A DNA stretch of 64,000 nt from NCBI RefSeq assembly GCF_035046485.1, contig NC_085138.1:4773409-4837408 (forward strand), given 5' to 3'. Made by a program: the position numbers and the translations under genes. The notes under the pieces are model-generated. The model did not search any database. It worked only from the letters and a program-made list of their open reading frames with translations, and was not told the origin of the DNA. Shown piece after piece: positions 45,301-55,741 of this stretch. Source of the DNA: Aedes albopictus. Its lineage: Eukaryota > Arthropoda > Insecta > Diptera > Culicidae. Numbering within the stretch: position 1 is the stretch's first letter; the number at the start of each line of letters is the position of its first letter.

Positions 45301-46957
45301 GCTGGTCGATGTGTCTCGCATTTCCCGCTGGAAAGTGCTGGTCAGAACTGTAGCGTGCGTGTATCGGTTCACATCCAACTGCGATAGAAGAAGGAGAGGA
45401 CTGGCAATCGAGGCGGTTCCAGCATCACCAAGGGTGCGCAGCGTGGTAAAGAAGGCTATACCAGCGGTCGTAGTCCCACTGAAGCGAGAGGAATTTCAGC
45501 GAGCGGAAGGTTACCTGTGGCGGTCGGCACAAGCCGATGCATATGAAGAAGAGGTCAGGATTTTGACGAAGAACCGAGAGCTTCCCCGAAGCGAGCGTCA
45601 GCAGATTGAGAAGTGCAGCAGTCTGTACAGCGACAGCCCTTTTTTGGACGAGGAAGGTATATTGCGGATGGAAGGCAGAGCGGCCCAGGGTTCTTCCCTC
45701 CCTTTCGAACTCCGGTTCCCGGTTATCCTGCCGAAACGACACCCCATTACCCGGAAGTTGTTGGAGCACTACCACCAGCAGGCGACTCACGCAAACGCAG
45801 AGACCGTGGTCAACGAGGTCCGGCAACGGTTCCGAATCCCGAATCTTCGAGCGGAACTGAAGGCGGTGATGAAGGCGTGCGTTTGGTGCAGGACGAAGAA
45901 GTGTGCGCCGAAGATTCCGAGGATGGCTCCCCTCCCGTTGGCGCGTATCACTCCGGGCTGGCGGCCGTTCAGCTTTACTGGGGTGGACTATTGCGGCCCG
46001 GTCACGGTCACAGTTGGACGCAGATCGGAAAAGCGGTGGGTCTGCCTCTTCACGTGCTTGACGACAAGAGCGATCCACCTGGAAGTGGCCCACAGCTTGA
46101 CGACACAATCGTGCTTGATGGCCATCCGGCGTTTCGTGTGTCGGCGGGGCAAACCTATCGAATTCTATTCCGACAACGGAACGAACTTCCAAGGAGCGAG
46201 CAAGGAGATCGTACGGAAGATAGACGGAGATTGTGAAGAAGCGTTCACTGATGCAAGGACGAGGTGGAATTTCAATCCGCCGAGCGCGCCCCACATGGGA
46301 GGTGTTTGGGAGCGGCTCGTCCGATCCGTGAAAGCAGCCCTGGCGGTGTTACAAGATGGAAGAAGGTTGACGGATGAAGTGCTGCTGACTACGTTGGCGG
46401 AAGCGGAGGACTTGGTCAATTCGCGCCCGTTGACGTACGCCGGGCTAAGTCCGGAGGCTAGCGAAGCGTTGACGCCGAACCACTTCGTGAAAGGTCCAGA
46501 GTTGGCGGTAGAGGGTGTTTCGTCGACGAACGCAGGCGAAGCGCTCCGGGACCTATACAAGCGTTCGCAGGCTCTAGCAGATAGTCTGTGGAAGCGGTGG
46601 ATAGCGGAGTATGTGCCGGCGATCAACCAGCGGACTAGGTGGCACGGAGAGACCCAGCCCATCAGCCAAGGAGATCTGGTATACATAGCGGATGAAGGAG
46701 TGCGGAAGAGCTGGATGCGTGGCGTGGTGATCGAGGTGTACCCTGGAGCTGATGGCAGAGTCCGGCAAGCGCTGGTGAAGACTGCAAGGGGAGAGTTCCG
46801 GCGGCCGGTAGCGAAGCTGGCTGTGCTGGAGATTCAAGGGCGTAACTCTGGTGCTGTAGGAGGATCCCCCCCCCAGAATTACGGGGAGGGGGTATGTACG
46901 CACCACCCAGCATCGAGAACCCATCAGCAGCAAGTGCCTTCGGTGTCAACTAGGTAG
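42398..46957 (+). CDS. pol: BEL pol portion: zinc knuckles, protease, RT, RNase H, integrase
   Basis: This is the remainder of the same frame, 1519 codons. The first codon after the stop region is GTG, so it is not a natural start. In order: CCHC knuckles (CRICGRCDHRIRNC near residue 80, then CYLCLNEH), protease FLDEGSS near 183, RT with KVRLVWDAAA near 476 and YVDD near 602, RNase H from about 785 with SDSRTVVSW near 865, integrase zinc region from about 1125 (HANAE...C..C), the core with VDYCGP and YSDNGTNF, and the Pao C-terminal region. The ORF passes into the 3' LTR and stops at 46955-46957. All catalytic motifs are present. Confidence 0.92.
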   Translation: MRYRRKAQLVTLRTLSNFLSRIVKDASEITPYCESASVASDQAFRKKKGRKEQEGFLHTHSAEASGVANQAPNREKKPCRICGRCDHRIRNCESFKRMRLPERWEAVRKWRLCYLCLNEHGSARCKLNMRCNVNQCNERHNPLLHIEQSVSTNCNVHLHRQSVIFRMIPITLYNGKLSVDTIAFLDEGSSYTLLEKSLAIALQVQGVTQPLRVTWTAGVSRVEKQSQRVELFVSARGSTQRFRIKAAHTVDSLKLPQQTVSMAEVIGGHSHLRGLPVTEFSRGVPQILIGLKDIHLYAPLESRIGKPDEPIAVRSKLGWTIYGPTCAGRVEPGIVGLHQCETVSNQELHDMLRSHYTLEESVISVALLPESEEDKRAKAILNSTTVRVGDRFETGLLWKEDKVRFPDSYSMAAKRFHCLERRLAKDDQLRKKVSELINDYAAKGYIHVATEAELRRFEPNEVWYLPISVVVHPKKPGKVRLVWDAAAAVNGVSLNSQLLKGPDMLTPLPNVLAKFRERVVGFGGDIKEMYLQVRVRDADKRARFVFRGSESEKMEVYIIDVTMFGATSSPCTAQYIKNRNAEEYAGQFPEAAEAIVENHYVDDYFDSTDTVEEAVKRAQEVKFVHSKGGFEIRNWVSNSDAFLEGIGERASDQSVQILQNKESNLERVLGIVWNPVSDEFTFLAKFREDLAPYFSGERRPTKRVVMSSVMSLFDPLGMLATFVIHGKMMIQDLWRSGSDWDQPIDDESCEKWDRWIARLPEIENVKIPRFYFQGSRSVDYNTVQLHVLVDASQDAYGAAAYFRVLTENGPVCALVMARSKVAPLKMMSIPRLELQAAVIGARLLQTVVEAHSLEIKQRFIWSDSRTVVSWIHSEQRRYKPFVAFRIGEILSLTKHSEWRWISTKNNIADDLTKWKSGSSLESNGPWFQGPAFLYQPEERWTKQEAVEPNTPEEVRACLLVHDSAPEEPLVDVSRISRWKVLVRTVACVYRFTSNCDRRRRGLAIEAVPASPRVRSVVKKAIPAVVVPLKREEFQRAEGYLWRSAQADAYEEEVRILTKNRELPRSERQQIEKCSSLYSDSPFLDEEGILRMEGRAAQGSSLPFELRFPVILPKRHPITRKLLEHYHQQATHANAETVVNEVRQRFRIPNLRAELKAVMKACVWCRTKKCAPKIPRMAPLPLARITPGWRPFSFTGVDYCGPVTVTVGRRSEKRWVCLFTCLTTRAIHLEVAHSLTTQSCLMAIRRFVCRRGKPIEFYSDNGTNFQGASKEIVRKIDGDCEEAFTDARTRWNFNPPSAPHMGGVWERLVRSVKAALAVLQDGRRLTDEVLLTTLAEAEDLVNSRPLTYAGLSPEASEALTPNHFVKGPELAVEGVSSTNAGEALRDLYKRSQALADSLWKRWIAEYVPAINQRTRWHGETQPISQGDLVYIADEGVRKSWMRGVVIEVYPGADGRVRQALVKTARGEFRRPVAKLAVLEIQGRNSGAVGGSPPQNYGEGVCTHHPASRTHQQQVPSVSTR
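46880..46894 (+). other. BEL polypurine tract
   Basis: ACGGGGAGGGGGTA sits immediately before the 3' LTR start TGTACG. It is the expected plus-strand primer and also encodes part of the Pol C-terminus. Confidence 0.8.
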
Positions 46958-47395
46958 CGCCACAGTGGTATAGTAGAGTGTGAAAAAGGTAGGCGAAATT
47001 TGGTGGGTGAATTCAGACAGAGAGCAAAATGTAAACAGAAAGAAATAGAAATTCAGTGAGAGAATCGGTGCCATTGCGATTTGTATAAAGTGAACCTAAT
47101 AGTTATTTTGGAAGTAATTAGAAGTTTTTTTAATTGAATTGAATTGGAAAGTGGTAGCATCCGTGGTCCGTAGACTAGTTTGTTTGAGCGGTTTCGGATC
47201 GTGATATTGATAGGCGAGTCCCGAGCGGTTGAAAGTGACCTGCGGCGAACAAAACGGGATTATTAGGAAACTATAAAATGTAAGTTGACAGATGATTAAC
47301 TAGAACGAATTGTGAATAATTCAATAAATTTAGTTTCAAGCTGCTGTAAATAGAAAACACTGCTGTGGAAATTCTGTTTCTAAGTCGTCCGAACA
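46895..47395 (+). repeat. BEL 3' LTR
   Basis: Same 501 bases as 40449-40949, by eye without differences. It supplies the last 20 codons and the stop of the pol frame. Confidence 0.95.
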
Positions 47396-47400
47396 ATCAT

Positions 47401-48245
47401 CTTAGCGAACCAACGGCCACCCTGCACATTGGTCGGGCTCCATACAAAGGGGCGGCCAAAACTCTCAAAAAACGGAATTGATATTTTTAAACTTTTTTTC
47501 ACCTTATAACAAAGATAATGTATTGTAGCTTTATGATTCTTAATTAAAAGCGTACCAGCTTTTGTATTTCAATGACATTTTCACTGCCAAAGTGGCCTAA
47601 GTCGTAAAATTGAAAAATGAATTATTCGGAAAAAGTAAAATAATAATATTTTGAGAATGAAATATATGTTTTATGTTATACAGCATATGAAAGCTTGTTA
47701 TTGGACTGATTGAATGCTCGTATGATGCAAAATTAATATGTCACAAAACTTTTCAAATTTTCATATATTGTAACTTAGGAATTTTGGTAATTTTTAAGTT
47801 AAAAAACGGTTCGTGTCGTCACGTGTCGCCGCAATTTCGAATAGTACATCTTAAACATCATGCTTAGGGCTGCATAAAAACGTTTAAACTTTTTGCAGAA
47901 ATTTGCAGTTTTTCAAATTAGAGCTATTCAAAAAAGTCATGTTTTTTCATATTTTTTACGTTATTTTTCCGTTTTTAACTGAAATAAAATTTATCTTCCC
48001 ACATTTTTCACACGTTTTGAACAAACTTGATTGGATTTGATCGAAAGATGATCATTTAATTAAATTCAAATTGATTTTCTAACAAAAAACGCAAAAAATG
48101 TGGGGTTTACTGATTTTTACCGTTTTTTGAAATTATTGAAGTTACGTAATTTTTGAATACCCCTTTTTAAACATTAAAAATACTATATAACATATCTAGA
48201 CAACCTATAACTTCGATTAAACACATAAAAAGAGTTTTGGCCGAA
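47401..48245. other. AT-rich non-coding interior of the 14.9-kb element
   Basis: No ORF or RNA gene is visible. The first 60 bases continue the arm that the BEL element interrupted. The rest is A/T-run-rich. Confidence 0.55.
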
Positions 48246-48545
48246 CTTTATCTTTTTCCGACCATTGTGCCCTGGTGAACTCGTGGCCACCGGAATGTGT
48301 CCTGGAGGAGCTAACTTCGAAGAAATTTTGACCATAATGCCAAAACTAGGCATGCAAAGGCCCTATATTCACCATTTTCCATACATGTACACCATCTTAT
48401 TATCCATAAAAAGGATTAATGACCTCCCTGGCCAACCCGCGGCCACCGGAATATACTCTGGAGGAGCCTGCTCCGAGGACGCTTTGGCCATAGCGCCAGA
48501 TCTTCTATCTTTTTATGTTTATCCTGTGTTTACGTGATCAAAACC
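48246..48545. repeat. Subterminal repeat units (GGCCACCGGAAT type)
   Basis: Two units of about 155 bases share GTGGCCACCGGAATGTGTCC / GCGGCCACCGGAATATACTC followed by TGGAGGAGC. Related units occur at 53755-53880 and 54180-54360 on the other side of the array in the opposite sense (CGTCGCATGC / CTAGTTTTGGC). They appear to be parts of the inverted arms. ORF 48265-48537 is not a gene. Confidence 0.6.
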
Positions 48546-48613
48546 TGATTCTTCGCCTGCAGGCATCTAAGAAACTGAAACCAGGAATTGCGTCGGAATG
48601 AACCGATTACACT

Positions 48614-51600
48614 CAAGGAATTCCTCCAGAAATTCCACTAGGGATTCCTCCAAAAATTTCTCTAGGAATTCCTCCAGATATTCTTCTAGGAATTCCTACA
48701 TAATTCCTCTAGGAATTCCTCCGGCAATTCCTCTGAGAATTCCTCTGGAAGTTCCTCTAGGAATTCCTCTAGGAATTCCTCCAGGAGTACCTCTATGAAT
48801 TCCTCCAGGAATTGTTCTAGTAATTCCTTCAGGAACTCCTCTAGGAATTTCTCCAGGAACACCTCTAGGAATTCCTCAAGGAACTCCTCTAGGAATTCCT
48901 CAAGGAACTCCTCTAAGAATTCCTCAAGGAACTCCTCTGGTAATACCTCCAGGAACTTCTCTAGGAATTCCTCGAGAAACTCCTCTAGAAATTCCTCCAG
49001 AAATTCCTCTAGGAATTCCTACAGGAATTTCTACAAGAATTCCTCTGGGAATTCCTACAGGAATAACTCCAAGAATTCCTGCAGGAATTCCTCCAGGAGT
49101 TCCTCTAGGAATTCCTCCAGCAATTCCTCTAGGAATTCCTCCAGCAATTCCTCTAGAAATTCTTCCAGCAATTCCTCTAGGAACTCCTCCTGAAAATCCT
49201 CTAGGAATTCCTCCAGAAATTCCTCTAGGAATTCCTCCAGAAATTCCTCTAGGAATTCCCCCAGAAATTCCTCTAGGAATTCCTCCAGGAATTTCTCTAG
49301 CAATTCCTTCAGGAATTCCTCCAGAAATTCCTCTACGAATTTCTCCAGAAATTCCTCTAGAAATTCCTCTTGGAACTTCTCCAGAAATTCCTCTAAGAGT
49401 TTCCCAGAAATTCCTCTGAGAATTTATCCAGAAATTCCTCAGAAAAATTTCTCCAGCAATTCATCCAGGAATATCTCCAGAAATTCCTCTACGAATTTCT
49501 CTAGAAATTCCTCTAGGAATTTCTCCAAAAATTCCTCTACAAATTTCCCCAGAAATTCCTCTAGAAATTTCACCAAGAATTCCTCAGGGAATTTCTCCAG
49601 AAATTCCTCTACGAATTTCCCAGAAATTCCCCTAAGAATTTCCCAGAAATTCCTCTAGGAATTTCTCCAAAAATTCATCTAGGAATTTCTCCAGAAGTTC
49701 CTCTACAAATTTAACCAGGAATTCCTCTAGGAATTTCTCTGGAAATTCCTCTACGAAAATCTTCAGAAATTCTTCTAGTAGTTTCCTCCGAAATTTCTCC
49801 AGAAATTCCTCTAGGAATTTCTCCAGAAATTCCTCTAGGAATTTCTCCAGAAATTCCTCTAGGAATTTCTCCAGAAATTCCTCTAGGAATTTCTCCAGAA
49901 ATTCCTCTAGGAATTTCTCCAGAAATTCCTCTAGGAATTTCTCCAGAAATTCCTCTAGGAGTTTCTCCAGAAATTCCTCTAGGAATTTCTCCAGAAATTC
50001 CTCTAGGGATTTCTCCAGAAATTCCTCTAGAAATTCCTCTTGGAATTTCTCCAGAAATTCCTCTAAGAGTTTCCCAGAAATTCCTCTGAGAATTTATCCA
50101 GAAATTCCTCAAGAAATTTCTCCAGCAATTCATCCAGGAATTTCTCCAGAAATTCCTCTACGAATCTCTCTAGAAATTCCTCTAGGAATTTCTCCAAAAA
50201 TTCCTCTACAAATTTCCCCAGAAATTCCTCAAGAAATTTCACCAAGAATTCCTCAGGGAATTTCTCCAGAAATTCCTCTACGAATTTCCCAGAAATTCCC
50301 CTAAGAATTTCCCAGAAATTCCTCTAGGAATATCTCCAAAAATTCATCTAGGAATTTCTCCAGAAGTTCCTCTACAAATTTAACCAGGAATTCCTCTAGG
50401 AATTTCTCCAGAAATTCCTCTAGGAAAATCTTCAGAAATTCCTCTAGGAGTTTCCTCCGAAATTTCTCCAGAAATTCCTCTAGGAATTTCTCCAGAAATT
50501 CCTCTTGGAATTTCTCCAGAAATTCCTCTAGGAATTTCTCCAGAAATTCCTCTAGGAATTTCTCCAGAAATTCCTCTAGGAGTTTCTCCAGAAATTCCTC
50601 TAGGAATTTCTCCAGAAATTCCTCTAGGAATTTCTCCAGAAATTCCTCTAGGAATTTCTCCAGAAATTCCTCTAGGAATTTCTCCAGAAATTCCTCTAGG
50701 AATTTCTCCAGAAATTCCTCTAGGAATTTCTCCAGAAATTCCTCTAGGAATTTCTCCAGAAATTCCTCTAGGAATTTCTCCAGAAATTCCTCTAGGAATT
50801 TCTCCAGAAATTCCTCTAGGAATTTCTCCAAAAATTCCTCAAGAAATTTCTCCAGAAATTCCTCTAGGAATTTCCCCAAATATTTCTCTACGAATTTCTC
50901 CAGAAATTCCTCTAGAAATTTCTCTAAGAATTCCTCTAGGAATTTCTCCAGAAATTCCTCTAGGAATTTCTCCAGAAATTCCTCTAAGAATTTCCCAGAA
51001 ATTCCTAAAGAAATTTCTGAAGAAATTCTTCTAGGAATTTCTCCAGAAATTCCTCTAGAAATTTCACCAGGAATTCGTCAACGAATTTCTCCAGAAATTC
51101 CTCTACGAATTTCCCAGAAATTCCTCTAAGAATTCCCAGAAATTCCTCTAGAAATTGTTCCAAAAATTCCTCTAGGAATTTCTCCAAAAATTCCTCTAGG
51201 AATTTCTCCAGAAATTTAACCAGGAATTTCTCTAGGAATTTCTCCAGAAATTTCTCTAGAAATTTCCCAGAAATTCCTCTAGGAATTTCCTCAGAAATTC
51301 CATTAGGAATTTCCTCAGAAATTCCATTAGGAATTTTTCCAGAAATTCCTCTAGGAATTGCTCCAGACATTCTTCTAGTCATTTCTCCAGAAATTCCTCT
51401 AGGAATTCCTCCAGAAATTTCTTTCGGTATTTCTCCAGCAATTCCTGTATAATTTCCTCTAGGAATTACTCCAAAAATTCCTCTAGTAATTCCTCCGGAA
51501 ATTCCTCCAAGAATTCCTCCGAAAGTTCCTCTAGGAATTCCTCCGGAAATTTCGCTAGGAATTCCTCCGGAAATTCCTCCAGTAATCTATCCACAAATTC

Positions 51601-53740
51601 CTCTAGGAATTCCTCCAGAACTCCTCAAGGAATTCCTCCACAAATTCTTCTAGAGATTCCTTCCAAATTCCTCCAGAATTCTTCCAGAAATTCCTCCAGA
51701 AATTCCAACATCATTCATCAAGGAATTCCTCCGTTAAATTCTCTAGGAATTCCTCCGAGTATTCCTCTAGAAATCCCTCTGGAAATTTCTCTGGAAACTT
51801 CTCTAGGAGTTCCTCCTCAAATATCTCTACGAATTCCCCAAGGAATTCCGCCAGAGGAATATGCGGAAGAATTCCTAGAGGAATTTCTGGAGGAATTCTG
51901 GATGAAACCCTTAAAGGAATTTGTGGAGAAATACCTTGAGGAATTCCTTCGGAAATTCCTGCAGCAATTCCTCCGGGAATTTCTCCAGAAATTCCTCCAG
52001 AAATTCCTCCTGAAATTCCTCCAGAAATTCCTCCGGAAATTCCTCCGAGAATTCCTCTGGAAATTCCTCCAGAAGTTCCGCCGGAAATTTCTGCAGGAAT
52101 TCCTCCGGAAATTCCTGCAGGAATTCCTCCACGAATTCCTCCAGGAATTCCTCTTAAAATTCTTCAAGGAATTCCTCCAGAAATTCCTCCAATAATTTAA
52201 ATTCCTCCAGAAATTTCTCTGGGCATTTCTCCAGAAATTCTTCCTAGAGGAATTCCTAGAGAAATTCCTAGAGGAATTCCTGGAGGAATTCCTAGAGGAA
52301 TTGCTAGAGGAATTCCCAGAGGAGTTGCTGGAGGAATTCCCAGAGGAATAGCTGGAGGAATTCCCAGAGGAATTGCCGGAGGAATTCCCAGAGGAATTGC
52401 CGGAGGAATTCCCAGAGGAATTGCCGGAGGAATTCCCAGAGGAATTGCCGGAGGAATTCCTCCAGGATTTCCTCTAGGAATTCGTCCAGGAATTCCTCCG
52501 GAAATTTCTCCAGAAATTCCTCTTATAATTCCTTTAGTAATTTCTCCAGAAATTCCTCTAGGAATTCCTCCAGAAAATCCTCTAGAAATTCCTCCAGAAA
52601 TTCATCTTGAAATTTCTCTAGGAATTCCTCTAGGAATTTTCGGAGAAATTCCTAGATGAACTTCTGGAGTATTGCCTAGTGGAATTTCTGGAGTATTTTC
52701 CAAAGTAATTTCTGGAGGAATTTCCAGAGAAATTTCTGAAGAAATTCCTACTGGAATTTCTGGAGGAATTACTAGAGGAATTTCAGGAGGAACTCCTTGA
52801 AGAATTTCTAGAGGAGTTTATGGAGGAATTTGTGGAGGAATTCCTGCATGAATTTCCGGAGGAATTCCTGCAGGAATTTCCGGCGGAACTTCTGGAGGAA
52901 TTCCTGGAGGAATTTCCGGAAGATTTCCTGAAGGAATTTCCAGAGGAATTCTCGGAAGAATTTCCGGAGGAATTCCTGGAGGAATTGCTGCAGGAATTTC
53001 CGAAGGAATTCCTCAAGGTATTTCTCCAAAATTTCCTCCAGGGTTTCATCCAGATTTCCTTCAGAAATTCCTCTAGGAATACTTCCGGATTGAGGAATTC
53101 TGGAGGAATTGCTAGAGGAATTTGTGGACAAATTACTGGAGGAATTTCCGGAGGAATTATACAGGAATTCCCAAAGGAATTGCTGGAGAAATACCGAAAG
53201 AAATTTCTGGAGGAATTCCTAGAGGAATTTCTGGAGAAATGACTAGAAGAATGTCTGGAGCAATTCCTAGAGGAATTTCTGGGAAAATTCCTAGAGGAAT
53301 TTCTAGAGGGTTTCCTGGTTAAATTTCTAGAGGAATTTCCGGAGAAATTCCTAGAGGAATTTTTGGATCAATTTCTCGAGGAATTTCTGAACAAATTCCT
53401 AGAGGAATTTCTGGATAAATTCCTAGAGGAATTTCTGGACAAATTCCTAGAGGAATTTCTGGAGGAATTCCTAGAGGAATTTTTAGAGAAATTCTTAGAA
53501 GAATTTTCGGAGAAATTCCTAGAAATTCTGAAGGATTTCCTACTGGAATTTCTGCAGTAATTACTAGAGGAATTCCTGTAGGAATTACCGGAGGAATTCC
53601 TGGAGGAATTCCTTGAAGAATTTCTAGAGGAATTCCTGGAGGAATTGCCGGAGGAATTCCTGGAGGAATTGCCGGAGGAATTCCTGGAGGAATTTCCGGA
53701 GGAATTGCTGGAGGAATTTTCGGAGGAATTCCTTGAGGAC
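48614..53740. repeat. 5.1-kb GAATTC-rich tandem array, 12/24-bp unit
   Basis: The core unit alternates AGGAATTTCTCC and AGAAATTCCTCT or close variants, giving a 24-bp period built from two 12-bp halves. Stops are rare in several frames, so ORFs up to 192 codons, with repeats like EEFLEKFL, GISGEIPR or SRNSSRNS, appear on both strands. They are artefacts of the repeat. A segment from about 49350 is repeated about 670 bases later. The sequence at 51899-51975 is the inverse of 52980-53055, so the array contains a large inverted duplication and changes strand sense near its centre. Confidence 0.9.
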
Positions 53741-53909
53741 CAGAGAGGAAAATTCATGAAAATAGAGCCGTCGCATGCGTAGTTCTGGCTCCATGGCCTG
53801 AACGTCCTCGAAACAGATTTCTCCAGGTCACATTCTTATGACCACGGGATGACCACAGTCGCCTTGCCATTGGTCCTTTTTATGGATGATGGATGTCACA
53901 AAAGTTCAG

Positions 53910-54132
53910 CTTATTATATTGCGCATTGCGCAGTTAAAAGTGCGACGAGGAAGTGCGGAATCTCAAATAAAAGTGCGATTTGGTGTCAGATCGTTTCGGT
54001 GTCTTCACCGCACTTATTCATTAGCTCATGATGAATAAGTGCGGTGAAGACACCGGAACGATTTGATGCAATATCGCACTTTTATTTAATATTCCGCACT
54101 CTGTCGCAGTCCAGTTAGCAATGCAATAAACT
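53910..54132. mobile_element. Palindromic MITE with near-perfect arms
   Basis: The arms meet near 54022. They share AGTGCGGAAT, AATAAAAGTGCG, GATCGTTYCGGTGTC and CACCGCACTTATTCAT. The inner 35 bases each side are almost perfect, and outer parts diverge. The whole can fold into one long hairpin. A target duplication is not clear. Confidence 0.75.
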
Positions 54133-54199
54133 ATATATAGTGGCTTGATTGCCCTAACAGCGGGGAGGAAAAAAAGATAATTAATATAAAGAATCAAGA

Positions 54200-54692
54200 A
54201 GATAGACCGTCGCATACCTAGTTTTGGCATTCACGAAGAAAGCACCTTCAGGACGCATTTCGATTGGCCAAGGAGGACATTGGACCTTTTTACGGTGACC
54301 AAGAAGATGAATATAAAAAATCATGTAGACAGAGCCTTCGCATGCCTGGTTTTGGTGTCCTGACCGAAATGTTCACGATCCAGGTCCCCGCGGGTGTAAT
54401 TTCGGTGCCCGCAACAGGACCAGATTGGGTTGGCCGGTTCCACATGACCACTACCAGACACGCATCACCCAGCTGGACATGTTTGCCGCAGACACCAACA
54501 TTCAACGACGCGGCCGCTCGTAAAAAGCTTGTGTAAACAACATTCCTCTCAGTAAACTGTCAAAATCGCGAATCGACCACTCTTCTGCTGTCGACTGTCG
54601 AGCTAGTCGATTTCTGTGATCGCTTTTCTGCTCGACTCGACAGTGATAGCAGGCGACCCGATTTAATCGACTCGAGTTATAAAATAGCCCCC
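54200..54692. repeat. Right arm of the 14.9-kb element
   Basis: It is inverse-homologous to 39820-40440. The distal 130 bases again contain many GTCGA/TCGAC motifs (54573-54676). ORF 54264-54536 is a shadow of the repeat. Confidence 0.7.
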
Positions 54693-54695
54693 ATA

Positions 54696-55632
54696 GAAAA
54701 CGACTTTGCTTCAAGAACACCGAACTTCACGAACACACGCAGTGTTGAAATGTGTCAGTATCCAGCGTCATTTCCAGCTGAAATTGCGATAAACAACCAT
54801 CCTTCCATCATTCAATTGATATCAGTCAGCTCCAGCATTGATGACGTCAAACCCGACATCAACCTATCATTCACCTGTTTTTATTTTGGCCACCAAACCC
54901 ATCATAGACCCAACAGTTGTTCGATGTTGGTCCAACAATGGCTTAACATACGATAAAAATTGACGCGACTTTGACCCGGCATTCAATATTTTTTCAGTCT
55001 GGCGGAATTTTGCAGGATTTTTCGTGTGTTGTGCCCAGCTAGTCATTTGAATGACAATTCTGAATTCTGAATTCTGAAGCCCCTCTCCTCCTGAAACCCA
55101 TCCCCCCTGAAACTTTTTGAAAGCCATCTGAAATTCCGCATGACCTCCTTTAAATCTCCTAGTAACTCTCCCTTCTTAAACTTCTTTGCAACCTTGTACT
55201 CCATTTAGGTAATAAACCGAATCCATTTAGGTAAAAATTCTATTTAGGCAGTCCCGACTCGTTACCTAAATAGAGGTTTTGGTGTATTCGGAAAGAGTTT
55301 TAGACCAAACCTCAAGGCAAAAGTCGTCCATACATCATTTCTTGATTGCACGCTTCTGAGCTGAGAAAACTGCAAGTGAGTGCAACTCTTTGCAAGTGAG
55401 TGTTCCCATCCTTGTCCTGGAGGACTTCCTGGTGGAATTTCTGGAGGAATCCGTGAAGTAATTCCTGGTAATGCCCAGGATTTGAGCCTGCTAGAAGGAA
55501 CAATTATTAAGCTAAGCAAAGATCTTTGCAGAAAATGGAAGAACGGTCAACAAAACAGTCACTCCCTTCCTGCACGAAGCCTTTAAGGGCAAGGTATTTG
55601 GAGTACACCGCTAAAATTGTCTGGAGCACAAA
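54696..55632. other. Non-coding flank, no gene seen
   Basis: Contains short oligopyrimidine stretches and a short GGAATTTCTGGAGGAAT phrase near 55434 related to the big array. No supported ORF. Confidence 0.5.
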
Positions 55633-55741
55633 CATAGAGAACCGTCCAACCGATCTGGCTGAAAATGTAACTCAATGTTCCCTGTGCGGAAGCAAGCATC
55701 AAGTAACATTTTCAGCCAGATACGTTCGATGGTTCTCTATG
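55633..55741. mobile_element. Palindromic MITE, 109 bp
   Basis: Inverted ends CATAGAGAACC with a second block CTGGCTGAAAATGT on both sides and a 25-30-base loop. No duplication of the target can be fixed. Confidence 0.6.

Larger units (their letters stand above)
40449..47395 (+). mobile_element. BEL/Pao LTR retrotransposon, young, nearly intact
   Basis: The element is 6947 bp with 501-bp LTRs that look identical and a 5-bp duplication, ATCAT, at 40444-40448 and 47396-47400. A single gag-pol frame spans it, broken by one in-frame stop and one probable 1-base insertion. The sequence after the 5' LTR lacks an obvious tRNA primer site. Identical LTRs point to a recent insertion into the 14.9-kb element. 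Confidence 0.95.
39820..54692. mobile_element. 14.9-kb inverted-repeat element with ATA flanks
   Basis: The outer ends are GGGGGCTATTTTATTACTCG on the left and the inverse (ATAAAATAGCCCCC) on the right. ATA is directly outside each (39817-39819, 54693-54695). Homology between arms continues inward: about 40260-40440 matches the inverse of 54290-54500, including the phrases CTGGTCCTGT and GTCAGGACACCAAA. Between the arms lie a young BEL element, AT-rich sequence, 130-150-bp subterminal repeat units and a 5.1-kb array. No transposase is seen. The matching outer ends and the 3-bp repeats are direct evidence that it moved as one unit, or that two inverted copies share these ends. Confidence 0.65.

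Noticed and set aside
48795..53757. Many long ORFs with EEFLEKFL, SRNSSRNS or GISGEIPR repeats
   Set aside because: All come from the 12/24-bp array, in several frames and both strands, because the unit lacks stop codons.
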